From Actinomadura litoris (GTDB lineage Bacteria; Actinomycetota; Actinomycetes; Streptosporangiales; Streptosporangiaceae): a DNA stretch of 64,000 bases. Below, one piece after another: positions 1-8,365 of the stretch (its first letter is position 1; each line of letters opens with the position of its first letter). The notes beneath the pieces are model-generated. The model worked only from the letters and a program-made list of their open reading frames with translations, did not search any database and had not been told where the DNA came from. The position numbers and the translations under genes were made by a program. Location: the NCBI RefSeq assembly GCF_009733595.1, contig NZ_WOFH01000012.1, forward strand, positions 62,001 through 126,000. The letters run 5' to 3'.

Positions 1-6
1 GCGCTC

Positions 7-393
7 TCATGGGGATCGGCCGCAGCCGTCGCCGAGGCAGTGCTGGTTCAGCACCTGCCGCCCGGCGACGGTGACGACGTAGTTCTCGCGCGGACGGGCG
101 GTGTCGGCGTCGGCCGCGACGCCCCTCACCGCCACCGGCTCGCCCGTGCTCGTCTCGGCCGTGCACTCGACGTGCACCACAGAGGAGCCCGAGTCGCGCG
201 TCTCGCAGTGCGGCCGCGCCCTCAGCTCGATGCCCCGGTCCCGCAGCTCGGTGGCGACCCCGTCGGTGACGGCGTTGTTGTACGAGCCGTCGGAGATGCG
301 CTGCATGACCTTGCAGCCGGGCAGGGCCAGTACCAGCACCGCGACCAGCGGCAGCACCGCGACCGGCGGCGGCCGCCGCGCACCACGGCTCAC
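7..393 (-). CDS. Small secreted lipoprotein
   Basis: Predicted 128-aa lipoprotein. The GTG start at 393 overlaps the stop of the upstream hydrolase gene as GTGA, so it is the last gene of a coupled trio. Residues 8-26 are hydrophobic and lead to a lipobox-like LPGC ending at Cys27, which suggests lipidation and anchoring to the outer face of the membrane. The mature part is about 100 residues with four more cysteines (63, 77, 119, 124) that could form two disulfides. The short cysteine-containing layout resembles small actinobacterial lipoproteins of the DUF4333 kind, but I cannot assign the family firmly. No catalytic motif is visible. Function unknown; surface location is an inference from the lipobox. 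Confidence 0.7.
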   Translation of the reverse strand: MSRGARRPPPVAVLPLVAVLVLALPGCKVMQRISDGSYNNAVTDGVATELRDRGIELRARPHCETRDSGSSVVHVECTAETSTGEPVAVRGVAADADTARPRENYVVTVAGRQVLNQHCLGDGCGRSP

Positions 394-1256
394 CCGGCCG
401 CCTCCGCCGGGTGGCCCAGCACCGCCGCGACGGCGTCCGCGACCGCGTCGGGACGGTCGAGCTGCACCATGTGCCGCGCGTCCGGCAGCTCGACCTGGCT
501 GCCGTGCGGGCTCATCTCGGCGAGCCGCCGGTGCCCCTCCGCCCACTCGCGGGCCTTGCCGCCCTCGACGTCGCCGAGCGCGGTCAGCACGACCATCGGG
601 ACGGGCGGGAACGGCCGCCGCTTCCGCACGTCCTCCAGGTCGGCGGCCATCTCCCGGTAGGCGGCCTCCTCCGCCACGACCGTGCCGAGGACCGTCCCGC
701 GCCCGTAGACCGAGCGGACGACGTCGCCGGAGACCGGCTCGTCCCGGACGCTGGTGCGCTTCAGCACCAGCCGCCGCCCGAGCGGCCCGACGACCCGGGC
801 GAGCCGCGTCACGCCGAGCAGCGCGCCCGCCGCGGTCGCGACCGGCGCCACCAGCGGCGAGATCCGCACCGGGACGCGGGGCTCGTGCTCGCAGCTCGGG
901 TCGACCAGTACCAGCCCCTGGACGAGCTCCGGGCGCAGCCGGGCCAGCGCCTCGGCGTGGAAGGCGGCCATCGAGTGGGCGACCAGCGTCACCGGCCGCC
1001 GCTCCCGCTCGGCGAGCGCGGCGAGCACGCCGGTGTCGCGGCGCAGCGAGGGCGGCGCCTGCGCGGCCGGGCTCAGCCCGAGCCCCGGCCGGTCGAAGAC
1101 GACCACCCGGTGCCGGTCGCGCAGCAGGTCGGTCGAGGGCCGCCAGTCGAACCAGGCCCCGCCGAGCCCGGAGCCGACCAGCAGCGGCGGGCCGCCGGGC
1201 GGGCCCTCCTCCACCACGTGGACCTGCTCCCGTCCGGCATTGACGATCTCGGTCAC
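390..1256 (-). CDS. Alpha/beta-fold hydrolase
   Basis: 288-aa protein of the alpha/beta hydrolase superfamily. The nucleophile elbow VAHSMAA puts the catalytic Ser near residue 95. The oxyanion region is near GSGLGGAW (residues 28-35), DRPGLG follows at 55-60, and the likely catalytic His lies in DARHMVQLD near the C-terminus. Length and layout match small esterase/haloperoxidase-like members. The substrate cannot be read from sequence. The GTG start at 1256 overlaps the DUF998 stop as GTGA, and its own stop overlaps the lipoprotein start in the same way, so the three genes are probably one translationally coupled transcript. No signal peptide is seen, so it is probably cytoplasmic. Confidence 0.85.
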   Translation of the reverse strand: MTEIVNAGREQVHVVEEGPPGGPPLLVGSGLGGAWFDWRPSTDLLRDRHRVVVFDRPGLGLSPAAQAPPSLRRDTGVLAALAERERRPVTLVAHSMAAFHAEALARLRPELVQGLVLVDPSCEHEPRVPVRISPLVAPVATAAGALLGVTRLARVVGPLGRRLVLKRTSVRDEPVSGDVVRSVYGRGTVLGTVVAEEAAYREMAADLEDVRKRRPFPPVPMVVLTALGDVEGGKAREWAEGHRRLAEMSPHGSQVELPDARHMVQLDRPDAVADAVAAVLGHPAEAAG

Positions 1257-1987
1257 AGCACCGTCTTCTCTCGTTCGGACGCGGCGGAGGACGCGGCGCT
1301 CGCCGCGTCCCGCCGGTCGGTGTACAGGGCCCAGGCGATGGTCAGCAGGCCCAGGCACAGGATGCCGATCTGGATGCGCTGGATGATCCCGAGCCACTGC
1401 CCGAGGTACATCGCCAGCAGCGTGCCCAGCGCGAACACGGCCTCGGCGAGGGCGAGCGGCCAGCCCCAGCGGGCGAGGGCGGGCCACCACCCGTACCGGC
1501 GGGCGGCCATCGACAGCGTGAACAGCGCGATCACACCGCAGATGATCACCGCGCTGCTCGTCACCGAATGGAACTCGTGCGAGAACGACACGTTCTCCGA
1601 GCGCTCCTTGAGCGCGCACCACGTCTGGAGGCTGGGCGCGCAGTCGAGCGGGAACGCCGCGTCGCCGATCGCGCACACGCCGAACAGCCCGAGGAACACC
1701 CAGCCGGTCGTGGCGAGCCTCGGGCCGCGCAGCTTGCGCAGCGACCCGATCGACACCATGATCGTCAGTATTCCGGTGACGAGGTCGCCGCCGCCGTAGA
1801 CCAGGTGGAAGGGCTGGTCGGACGCCGAGAGTTCGCTCACATAGCCGTTCACGACGTCGAGCTTCGGGCTGAGCAGGTGCTCCAGCAGGAACGTCCCGTA
1901 GGACACGGCGGCGATCACGGCGAGGACGATCACCCACATCGGGACGGTTCCCGGCCCGCGGCCCGCGGCCTTGTCAGCGTCGTCCAT
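1253..1987 (-). CDS. DUF998 family membrane protein
   Basis: 244-aa integral membrane protein with about six hydrophobic segments. The first is at residues 17-38, followed by the family-typical motif NGYVSELSASDQP near residues 47-59. The extracytoplasmic loop after the third segment has two cysteines (LDCAP and TWCAL) that could pair. The C-terminal tail is short, Ala/Ser-rich and charged. DUF998 proteins are widespread in actinomycetes and have no established biochemical role. The ATG start is supported by a purine-rich GAGGGGG about five bases upstream. It leads the trio with the hydrolase and lipoprotein, so all three may act together at the envelope. Confidence 0.85.
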   Translation of the reverse strand: MDDADKAAGRGPGTVPMWVIVLAVIAAVSYGTFLLEHLLSPKLDVVNGYVSELSASDQPFHLVYGGGDLVTGILTIMVSIGSLRKLRGPRLATTGWVFLGLFGVCAIGDAAFPLDCAPSLQTWCALKERSENVSFSHEFHSVTSSAVIICGVIALFTLSMAARRYGWWPALARWGWPLALAEAVFALGTLLAMYLGQWLGIIQRIQIGILCLGLLTIAWALYTDRRDAASAASSAASEREKTVL

Positions 1988-2381
1988 CCAGCCCCCTCAC
2001 GCCGCCTGGCTCCGCCCGCCCCCTACCAGTAAATCCGAAACCACGCAGGGCCGGTGACCCGAGGCGAGCTTTCCGGAGTATCCCCTGGACGTGGCCCCGC
2101 AACAGCCGTACCAGAACCGCGAGGTGAACCGAGCACGGTCGGGGGCCGCGAGGTTGACGTCCCGTAGTCGTTGAACAACCGGCGCGCCGTCCACGATGAT
2201 GTCGAGGCGATTTGTCGGGATCGTCGTGACCAGCTTCTTCGTACTCTGGAGGGGGTATCAACTCGGAACGAAACAATCCAAATCCGATCAAACGGGGTGC
2301 CCGTCGGTCTTGGGATCACCGTCCGTGACGACACGCCCCGGGGGTGCGTCTTCCCCCGCTGACTTCAAGGAGTACCAACAC
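1988..2381. other. 394-bp divergent intergenic region
   Basis: Gap between the leftward DUF998 operon and the rightward KamA-like gene; it should hold promoters for both. I see no convincing -35/-10 pair. A weak TACTCT at 2242-2247 could be a -10 box for the rightward gene but has no good -35 partner. Directly before the rightward gene, 2334-2354 can form an imperfect GC hairpin (GACACGCCCC against GGGGTGCGTC). No lysine riboswitch signature was recognised. Short reading frames continue through the region but none has a coding look. Confidence 0.5.
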
Positions 2382-3698
2382 GTGACACTGGTGAACGACG
2401 CGGCTCCCGCAGTGCGATCCACAGGTCGCAAGTTCCGCGCCTTCACGGCGAAGCACCTCGACGAGCTCACCGCTCGCGCGGGGCTGTCGCCCGCACAGCA
2501 GCTCGCGACCCGGGCGGTGGCCACGGTCCTGCCGTTCCGGACGAACGCGTACGTCATTGAGGAGCTCATCGACTGGTCGGCCGCGCCCGACGATCCGATG
2601 TACCGGCTGGTCTTCCCCCAGGAGGACATGCTGCCCGCCGAGGACGTCGCGCACCTGTCCGACCTGCTGCGCCGGGAGGCCCCGAAGGCCGAGGTCGAGG
2701 CCGCCGCGCACGCCGTACGGATGCGGCTCAACCCCCATCCGGCCGGGCAGATGGAGCTCAACATCCCGAGCTTCGGGGACGGCAAGATCCCCGGGATGCA
2801 GCACAAGTACGACGAGACCGTCCTGTACTTCCCCAAGCAGGGCCAGACCTGCCACGCCTACTGCACCTACTGCTTCCGCTGGGCGCAGTTCGTCGGCGAG
2901 GCCGACCTGAAGATGGCGGGCGACGACGTCACCGCCCTGCGCAACTACCTGGTCTCGCATCCCGAGGTGACGAGCGTCCTGTTCACCGGCGGCGACGCCA
3001 TGATCATGGGCGAGCCGGTGCTGCGCCGCTACATCGAGCCGCTGCTGGACCTGGAGCAGCTCGAATCCATCCGGATCGGGACCAAGTCGCTCGCGTACTG
3101 GCCCCAGAAGTTCGTCACCGACCCCGACGCCGACGACATGCTGCGGCTGTTCGAGCAGGTCGTCGAGTCGGGCAAGAACCTCGCGTTCATGGCGCACTTC
3201 ACCCACCCGCGCGAGCTGGAGCCGCTGATGGTCGCCGAGGCGTGCCGCCGCATCCGCGACACCGGCGCGGTCATCCGCACCCAGGCCCCCCTCATCCGGA
3301 CGATCAACGACGATCCCGGGGTCTGGGAGACCATGTGGCGAACGCAGACCCGCATGGGCCTCGTGCCCTACTACCTGTTCGTGGAGCGCGACACCGGCCC
3401 GCAGGACTACTTCGCCGTGCCGCTCGCCCGCGCCTACGAGATCTACCGGGACGCCTACAAGAACGTCTCGGGGCTGGCCCGCACCGTCCGGGGCCCGTCC
3501 ATGTCCGCCACGCCCGGCAAGGTCTGCGTGGACGGCGTCGTGGACCTGTTCGGCGAGAAGGTGTTCGCGCTGCACTTCATCCAGGCGCGGGACTCCGAGC
3601 TGGTCGGCAAGCCGTTCTTCGCCCAGTACGACCCGGACGCCGTCTGGCTGGACGACCTCAAACCCGCGTTCGCCGACCGCTTCCCCTTCGAGCGGTGA
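2382..3698 (+). CDS. kamA: KamA-family radical SAM aminomutase
   Basis: 438-aa protein of the lysine 2,3-aminomutase family, which uses S-adenosylmethionine, a 4Fe-4S cluster and PLP to move the alpha-amino group of lysine (or a related substrate) to the beta position. The cluster motif CHAYCTYC is complete (Cys157, Cys161, Cys164, spacing CX3CX2C), followed by the SAM-binding glycine motif FTGGDAM. The length fits the family. I chose the GTG at 2382 because AAGGAG lies ten bases upstream; the frame stays open further upstream but that part looks non-coding. There is no beta-lysine acetyltransferase, glutamate mutase or lysine-fermentation gene beside it, so the exact substrate (lysine or glutamate) is open. 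Confidence 0.85.
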   Translation: MTLVNDAAPAVRSTGRKFRAFTAKHLDELTARAGLSPAQQLATRAVATVLPFRTNAYVIEELIDWSAAPDDPMYRLVFPQEDMLPAEDVAHLSDLLRREAPKAEVEAAAHAVRMRLNPHPAGQMELNIPSFGDGKIPGMQHKYDETVLYFPKQGQTCHAYCTYCFRWAQFVGEADLKMAGDDVTALRNYLVSHPEVTSVLFTGGDAMIMGEPVLRRYIEPLLDLEQLESIRIGTKSLAYWPQKFVTDPDADDMLRLFEQVVESGKNLAFMAHFTHPRELEPLMVAEACRRIRDTGAVIRTQAPLIRTINDDPGVWETMWRTQTRMGLVPYYLFVERDTGPQDYFAVPLARAYEIYRDAYKNVSGLARTVRGPSMSATPGKVCVDGVVDLFGEKVFALHFIQARDSELVGKPFFAQYDPDAVWLDDLKPAFADRFPFER

Positions 3699-3737
3699 CC
3701 CCGTGTCCCTTTGAGTCCCGGCCCACGCCCCTCGCCT

Positions 3738-3862
3738 GGCGGCTCGGGGCGTGACCGTGCCCCGGCGGGCGCGGCATCGCTTCGCGATGTTCCCGGTGGG
3801 GCCTCGCCTCCGGCGTCGGCCCCACCGGTCGGCTACGCGCCCGCGCGGCGGTCGAGGTCGCC
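3738..3862. repeat. Intergenic palindromic repeat, copy 1
   Basis: About 125 bp of non-coding DNA between two convergent genes. It contains two hairpins: CATCGC-TTC-GCGATG at 3775-3789, and a perfect 11-bp inverted repeat at 3793-3803 and 3818-3828 (CCGGTGGGGCC / GGCCCCACCGG). The right half is nearly identical to 35333-35401 (about eight differences over some 68 bases), and the left half is recognisably similar to 35278-35332. Its position after gene ends suggests that it serves as a bidirectional terminator, but the sequence conservation in unrelated places marks it as an interspersed repeat. Confidence 0.75.
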
Positions 3863-3872
3863 GGGGCCTGTC

Positions 3873-4379
3873 CTAGACGCCGTACTCGGGGACGATCGTC
3901 GCGCGGGCGAGCGTGTGCCCGGTGATGTTGAAGCCCACGGCGGCGGGGGAGGTGTCGGAGTCGACGCCGAGCGACTCCACGTCCAGCGCGTGGACGGTGA
4001 ACACGTAGCGGTGCGGGTCGCCGGGCGGCGGGGCGGCCCCGCCGAACGCCTTGGCGCCGTAGTCGTTGCGGGCGTGCACGCCGACCGCGGAGTCCGCCGC
4101 GCCCGCGCCCGCGGGCAGTTCGGTGACGCTCGCGGGGATGTCGAACAGCGACCAGTGCCAGAACCCGCTGCCGGTGGGCGCGTCGGGGTCGAAGCAGGTC
4201 ACCGCGAAGCTCTTGGTCCCGGGCGGGAAGCCCGTCCAGCGCAGGTGCGGGGAGGTGTTCCCGCCGGCGTAGACCTGCGCGTCGGGGAGGCGCTCCCCGT
4301 CGGTCACGTCGTCGCTGGCGACGGTGAACGACGGGACCTCGGGCAGGTACTCGTGCGGCAGCGGCGGCTTCGCGGCCAT
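3873..4379 (-). CDS. YbhB/YbcL-type PEBP-family protein
   Basis: 168-aa phosphatidylethanolamine-binding-protein fold of the bacterial YbhB/YbcL (Raf-kinase-inhibitor-like) type. Family markers are the ligand-pocket motif FDPDAPTGSGFWHW around residues 63-76, a conserved TSPHLRW earlier, and HRYVFTVHALD in the C-terminal half. The length is normal. Bacterial members are small soluble proteins with no settled substrate. The ATG is the natural start, with AGGAGGTCG close upstream. It is convergent with the aminomutase and has its own leader of about 130 bp, so it is probably monocistronic. Confidence 0.9.
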   Translation of the reverse strand: MAAKPPLPHEYLPEVPSFTVASDDVTDGERLPDAQVYAGGNTSPHLRWTGFPPGTKSFAVTCFDPDAPTGSGFWHWSLFDIPASVTELPAGAGAADSAVGVHARNDYGAKAFGGAAPPPGDPHRYVFTVHALDVESLGVDSDTSPAAVGFNITGHTLARATIVPEYGV

Positions 4380-4452
4380 GGCGACCTCCTGGTGGGCGGG
4401 ACGGCGCGCCGCCCCGACGGCTGGCGTGGTTTCAGCGGCCGAGTCTATTGAC

Positions 4453-4467
4453 GACGGCCGGGCCGTC
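4453..4467 (-). terminator. Possible hairpin terminator of ABC exporter operon
   Basis: Perfect small inverted repeat GACGGC-CGG-GCCGTC about 40 bases after the stop of the ABC ATPase gene (minus strand). No T-run follows, as is common in high-GC actinomycetes, so this is only a candidate. Confidence 0.35.
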
Positions 4468-4507
4468 CTCCCGCAGGGGTGGACGGCCGGGGTCGGGCGC
4501 GGCGGGT

Positions 4508-5299
4508 CTACTTGCCGGTGGCGGCGGTGTAGGCGGCGATGACCTCGTTGGGCTCGCCGTCCATGTGCATGCGGCCCTCGTCGATCCAGATGACGCGGTC
4601 GCAGGTCTCCTTCACCACGTCGAGCTGGTGGGCGACCAGGAACACCGCGCCCGCCTCGCGGCGCAGCTCCTCGATCCGGCGCTTGCTCTTGACCTTGAAC
4701 TTGGCGTCGCCGGTGGCGAGCGCCTCGTCGATCAGCAGCACGTCGTGGGTCTTGGCGGCGGCGATCGCGAACCGGAGCCGGGCGCCCATGCCGGAGGAGT
4801 ACGTCCGCATGGGGTACTGGATGAAGCCCTCCTTGAGCCCGGCGAAGTCGACGATCTCCTTGTACTTGGCGCGGGTCTCCTGGGGGGACATGCCCATCGC
4901 CAGGCAGCCCAGCACGATGTTGCGCTCGCCGGTGAGGTCCTTCATCAGGGCGGCGTTGACGCCGAGCAGCGAGGGCTGGCCGTCGGTGTAGACGCCGCCG
5001 CTGTGCGGCGGCAGCAGCCCGGCGATGGCCTTCAGCAGCGTGGACTTGCCCGACCCGTTGGTGCCGATGATCCCGACGGCCTCGCCCCGGTAGACCACGA
5101 ACGACAGGCCCTTGATCGCGTGCACCTCGGTCATCGAGGGGCGGCTCTCGCGCCGCAGGATGCGGGAGAACGCGCTGGCGGCGTTGCCCTTGCCGCCCGC
5201 GCCGAACACCCGGTAGATGATGTGCAGGTCGTCCACCACCACGATCGGCTCGCGGTTCGGGTCGATCCGGACGGCATCGCGGACCTTCGTGTCAGCCAC
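4508..5299 (-). CDS. ABC polysaccharide exporter ATP-binding protein
   Basis: 263-aa nucleotide-binding subunit of the Wzt/TagH class, which powers export of lipid-linked glycans or teichoic-acid-like polymers with an ABC-2 permease. The Walker A GTNGSGKST lies at about 79-87. The signature YSSGMGARLR is the variant usual in this class, and Walker B is DVLLIDEA. It lacks the C-terminal carbohydrate-binding extension of Wzt proteins. The GTG at 5299 is preferred over an in-frame GTG at 5320 because GAGGAG sits ten bases upstream; it overlaps the permease stop by eight bases, so the two are coupled. The glycan is unknown, but the glycosyltransferase operon 2 kb away may supply it. Confidence 0.87.
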   Translation of the reverse strand: MADTKVRDAVRIDPNREPIVVVDDLHIIYRVFGAGGKGNAASAFSRILRRESRPSMTEVHAIKGLSFVVYRGEAVGIIGTNGSGKSTLLKAIAGLLPPHSGGVYTDGQPSLLGVNAALMKDLTGERNIVLGCLAMGMSPQETRAKYKEIVDFAGLKEGFIQYPMRTYSSGMGARLRFAIAAAKTHDVLLIDEALATGDAKFKVKSKRRIEELRREAGAVFLVAHQLDVVKETCDRVIWIDEGRMHMDGEPNEVIAAYTAATGK

Positions 5300-6260
5300 G
5301 GCCGTAACGCTCCTCGGCACGGTAGAAGTACAGGAACCCGCCGACCAGCGCGATCACGGCCCAGGCGACCCCGTAGAGCCACATCTGCGACGTCGCCTCA
5401 AGGTTCAGCCCCTGGACGTGGTGGCGGTACTTGCCGAGCAGCGCGTTCCGGCTCAGCTCGACGTACACGTAGCCGGGGTTGGCCTTCAGCAGCTCCGCCG
5501 CCCACGGGTGGTGGGAGAGCTTGGAGCCGGGCTTCATCAGCGACGGCAGGCTGAAGATCACGCCGGACAGGTACAGCCAGGTCCGCATGATGAACGGCAG
5601 CAGCTGGGTGATGTCGCGGTTGAACGCGCCGATCCGCGCCACGACCAGGCTCGCCCCGATGTTGAACATCAGCTGGAGCATCAGCACGGGCACGAACAGC
5701 AGCATGTTGAGGGTGAACGGCTCGCCGAAGCACACCACGATGGCGAGCAGCACCACCAGCGACAGCAGCAGCTGCTGGAGCTCGACGACCGCGATCGCCA
5801 GCGGCAGCGTCGCGCGCGGGAAGTGCAGCGCGCGGATCAGCGACAGGTTGGTGCCGACCGACTTGGAGCCCGAGGTGATCGAGCGCTGCGTGAACCCGAA
5901 CATGAACACGCCCGTCACCAGGAACGGAAGGTAGTCCGGGATGGCGCCGCGCCCGCTCAGCAGGACGCCGAAGATCAGGAAGTACACGGCGACGTTCAGA
6001 ATCGGGGTCAGCAGCTGCCATAGCTGCCCGAGCCGCGATTCGGTGTACATCGAGATGTTCTTGGCCGACGCGAAGGCCCAGATGAAGTTGCGCCGGGCCC
6101 ACACATCCTGGATGTACTTGCGCAACGTGGGGCGCGCCGCGCTCTGCTTCAGCCCATACCGTGCGGCGTAGGCGGCCAGCGTGTCGTTCACGTGAGGAGG
6201 CTCCGCGATCGTGCCGACCGACTCGCCACCCAGGGAACCGAGCCGTTCCGGGTGACTCAT
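5292..6260 (-). CDS. ABC-2 type polysaccharide exporter permease
   Basis: 322-aa membrane subunit of the TagG/Wzm class. A hydrophilic cytoplasmic N-terminus of about 60 residues leads into an amphipathic segment and six predicted transmembrane helices; the last is near ALVGGFLYFYRAEERYG. The motif around SRLGQLWQLLTPILN is typical of ABC-2 glycan exporters. It pairs with the overlapping ATPase gene to make a half-transporter that should work as a dimer of dimers. It is divergent from the PAP2-lipid kinase gene, with 110 bp between starts. Substrate not determinable. Confidence 0.87.
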   Translation of the reverse strand: MSHPERLGSLGGESVGTIAEPPHVNDTLAAYAARYGLKQSAARPTLRKYIQDVWARRNFIWAFASAKNISMYTESRLGQLWQLLTPILNVAVYFLIFGVLLSGRGAIPDYLPFLVTGVFMFGFTQRSITSGSKSVGTNLSLIRALHFPRATLPLAIAVVELQQLLLSLVVLLAIVVCFGEPFTLNMLLFVPVLMLQLMFNIGASLVVARIGAFNRDITQLLPFIMRTWLYLSGVIFSLPSLMKPGSKLSHHPWAAELLKANPGYVYVELSRNALLGKYRHHVQGLNLEATSQMWLYGVAWAVIALVGGFLYFYRAEERYGRG

Positions 6261-6370
6261 GCCGGGAAGCCTATTGCAGTCGACGATGTGTGAGTGACGT
6301 TCGCCCGCATGTGACCCCCGATTTGAGATCTTTACGGAATCATGTCGTCCTCACGGGGGATACCCCGGTC

Positions 6371-7960
6371 ATGCGCGTCAACCATCATGGCTCCCCCCGC
6401 CGGTCACCGTCCGTGTCGAACAGGCGGGCCCCGCGCGCCGCGCGGCGCCGCCCGTCAGCGCGGAGCCTGCTGGACCGCCTCGGGCGCGCCGACCGGCAGG
6501 CCTTCGACCGGGTGGCCTCCGCGCGGCTGCCCGGGCTGGAGTACGTGCTGCCCCGGCTGTCCCGGCTCGCCGATCACGGAGTGTTGTGGTTCGGCACGGC
6601 CGGTGCGCTCGGCCTCGGCCGCCGGGCGCCGCACCGGCGGGCTGCGCTGCGCGGGGCGCTCGCGATCGCGGTGGCGAGCCCCGCCGTGAACATCGTCGGC
6701 AAGCAGGCGTTCCGCCGCAAGCGCCCGGTCGTCGACCTGGTGCCGCCGATCCGGATCCGCTGGAAGCCGCCGACCTCGCACGCGTTCCCCTCCGGGCACT
6801 CGGCGTCGGCCGCCGCGTTCGCGACCGGGATCGCGCTGGAGGCGTCGCCCCTGGTCGCCGCGCCGGTGGCGGTGCTGGCGGCGGCGGTGGCGTTCTCCCG
6901 CGTCTACACGGGGGCGCACTATCCGGGCGACGTGCTGGCCGGGGTGGGGATCGGCGTGCTGGCCGGGTTCGGGACGCGGCTGGTGTGGCCCGCCCGCCCC
7001 CCGGTGGCGCGGGTGAGCCGGTTCGGGAGCGAGCGGGCCCAGGTCAGCGAGGACGGGCGGGGGCTCGTCGCGGTCGTCAACCCGGGTTCGGGCGACGGCT
7101 CGGCCGGCCTCCTGCCCAGCAACGCCGAGATGGCGGTCTCGATGCTGGAGCTCGAACTGCCCGCGGCGGAGATCGTCCGGATCGGGCCCGACGAGGACGT
7201 CGACAAGGTCGTCGAGCGGGCGGCGGAGCGGGCGGCGGTGCTGGGCGTCGTCGGCGGGGACGGGACGGTCAACGTGGGCGCGCGGGCGGCGCTGAAGCAC
7301 GACATCCCGCTCCTGGTCGTCCCGGGCGGGACGTTCAACCACTTCGCCAAGGCGCACGGGGTCATGAACCCCCGGGAGGCGGTCGCCGCCTACCGGGGCG
7401 GCCGGGTCGGACGGGTCGACGTCGCCTACGTGGTGCCCGCGTCCGCCCCCGACGAGGAGCAGATCTTCCTCAACACCGCGAGCTTCGGCGCCTACACCGA
7501 GCTGGTCGACCGCCGGGAGCGGCTGGAGCGGCGGCTCGGCAAGTGGCCCGCGACGGCGGTCGCGGCCGTCCGCACCCTGCGGCACTCCGAGCCGGTCGAG
7601 GTCGTCATGGACGGGCGCGAGCGCCGCGTCTGGCTGGCGTTCATCGGCAACTGCGCCTACGGCTCGCGCGGCGCCGCGCCGAGCTGGCGGAAGCGGCTCG
7701 ACGACGGGCGGCTGGACGTCCGCGTGGTCGCCACCGGACGGCGCGTCCCGAGGGTCCGCGCGGTCGTGGCCGTGCTGGTCGGGCACCTGCCGCTGATCCC
7801 CGGCTACCGTGCGTGGCGGGCGGGCGGCCTGGAGCTGACCTCCCCGGACGGCGTGCTCCGCCTGGCCCGGGACGGCGAGGTCTCGTCACTCCCCGGAGCC
7901 GTCCGCCTCGGCAAGCACGCGCGGGCGCTGCGCGTCCTGCGCCCGGTCGCCGGCCCGTGA
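6371..7960 (+). CDS. Bifunctional PAP2 phosphatase / diacylglycerol-kinase-like protein
   Basis: 529-aa fusion. Residues about 20-215 are a PAP2 lipid phosphatase with the three catalytic motifs: KQAFRRKRP (KX6RP), PSGHS and SRVYTGAHYPGD. Residues about 225-525 are a diacylglycerol/sphingosine-kinase-type domain with VVNPGSGD, the ATP-site motif GGDGTVN and PGGTFNHFAK. The two halves catalyse opposite kinds of step on membrane lipids (removing and adding a lipid phosphate), so the fusion may handle undecaprenyl- or diacylglycerol-phosphate recycling. The ATG at 6371 has GGGGGA about ten bases upstream; the frame is open further upstream without a ribosome site. It is divergent from the glycan exporter. 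Confidence 0.9.
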   Translation: MRVNHHGSPRRSPSVSNRRAPRAARRRPSARSLLDRLGRADRQAFDRVASARLPGLEYVLPRLSRLADHGVLWFGTAGALGLGRRAPHRRAALRGALAIAVASPAVNIVGKQAFRRKRPVVDLVPPIRIRWKPPTSHAFPSGHSASAAAFATGIALEASPLVAAPVAVLAAAVAFSRVYTGAHYPGDVLAGVGIGVLAGFGTRLVWPARPPVARVSRFGSERAQVSEDGRGLVAVVNPGSGDGSAGLLPSNAEMAVSMLELELPAAEIVRIGPDEDVDKVVERAAERAAVLGVVGGDGTVNVGARAALKHDIPLLVVPGGTFNHFAKAHGVMNPREAVAAYRGGRVGRVDVAYVVPASAPDEEQIFLNTASFGAYTELVDRRERLERRLGKWPATAVAAVRTLRHSEPVEVVMDGRERRVWLAFIGNCAYGSRGAAPSWRKRLDDGRLDVRVVATGRRVPRVRAVVAVLVGHLPLIPGYRAWRAGGLELTSPDGVLRLARDGEVSSLPGAVRLGKHARALRVLRPVAGP

Positions 7961-7979
7961 CGTTCGCGCAGAGTTCAGG

Positions 7980-8013
7980 CCGCCGTCACCTCGCCCGCCG
8001 GGGGCGACGGCGG
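7980..8013 (+). terminator. Hairpin terminator after PAP2-kinase gene
   Basis: Outer arms CCGCCGTC (7980-7987) and GACGGCGG (8006-8013) are perfectly complementary, with an inner CGCCC/GGGCG pairing. It starts 20 bases after the stop codon. No T-run. Confidence 0.5.
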
Positions 8014-8047
8014 GTTCAGCCCTCCCGCTCCGGGTAAGTGCTGGACC

Positions 8048-8070
8048 GTATCGACCAGCCTTGTATCGAC
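8048..8070 (+). promoter_or_regulatory. Direct repeat upstream of DUF6158 gene
   Basis: The octamer GTATCGAC occurs twice, at 8048-8055 and 8063-8070, 15 bases apart, about 50 bases before the downstream start. It could be a regulator site or part of the promoter; no -10 box of good quality is visible. Confidence 0.3.
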
Positions 8071-8118
8071 ACGACGCGGAGCAGTACGGACCGCTCCGCC
8101 GGGAAGGGGCGCCCTTTC

Positions 8119-8343
8119 ATGACCACGACGGGAATCGACCCTGGCGCGCTCAGCGACGACGACCTGTTCCGCGAGTTGAGCAGCCTGTACCAGACGCGCC
8201 TGGACGCCCTCAGGCACGCCGCCGACCAGGCCTACGGGGAGCACACCCGCCGGATGAACGAGCTGGAGGCCGAGTACCTGCGCCGGTATCCGGCCCGCGA
8301 GATCGACCCCGAGCGCCTACGTGAAGGCGCCCGCGCCCGCTGA
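8119..8343 (+). CDS. DUF6158 family small protein
   Basis: 74-aa charged, mostly helical soluble protein. The pattern LxxELxxLYxTRxDALRHxxxxAxxxHxxRMxELExEYLRRYP and the tail EGARAR match the small actinobacterial DUF6158 family as I recall it. No catalytic residues or membrane segment. I chose the ATG at 8119 because GGAAGGGG sits about nine bases upstream; 27 codons of open frame before it look non-coding. Its stop faces the stop of the glycosyltransferase operon 22 bases away. Function unknown. Confidence 0.75.
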   Translation: MTTTGIDPGALSDDDLFRELSSLYQTRLDALRHAADQAYGEHTRRMNELEAEYLRRYPAREIDPERLREGARAR

Positions 8344-8365
8344 CCCCCGTGGTTCGGGGCGCGGC

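Noticed and set aside
2316..3575. 419-aa open frame antisense to the KamA-like gene
   Set aside because: Composition is Arg/Gly/Val-rich with no motif and mirrors the GC-rich third positions of the real gene on the other strand.
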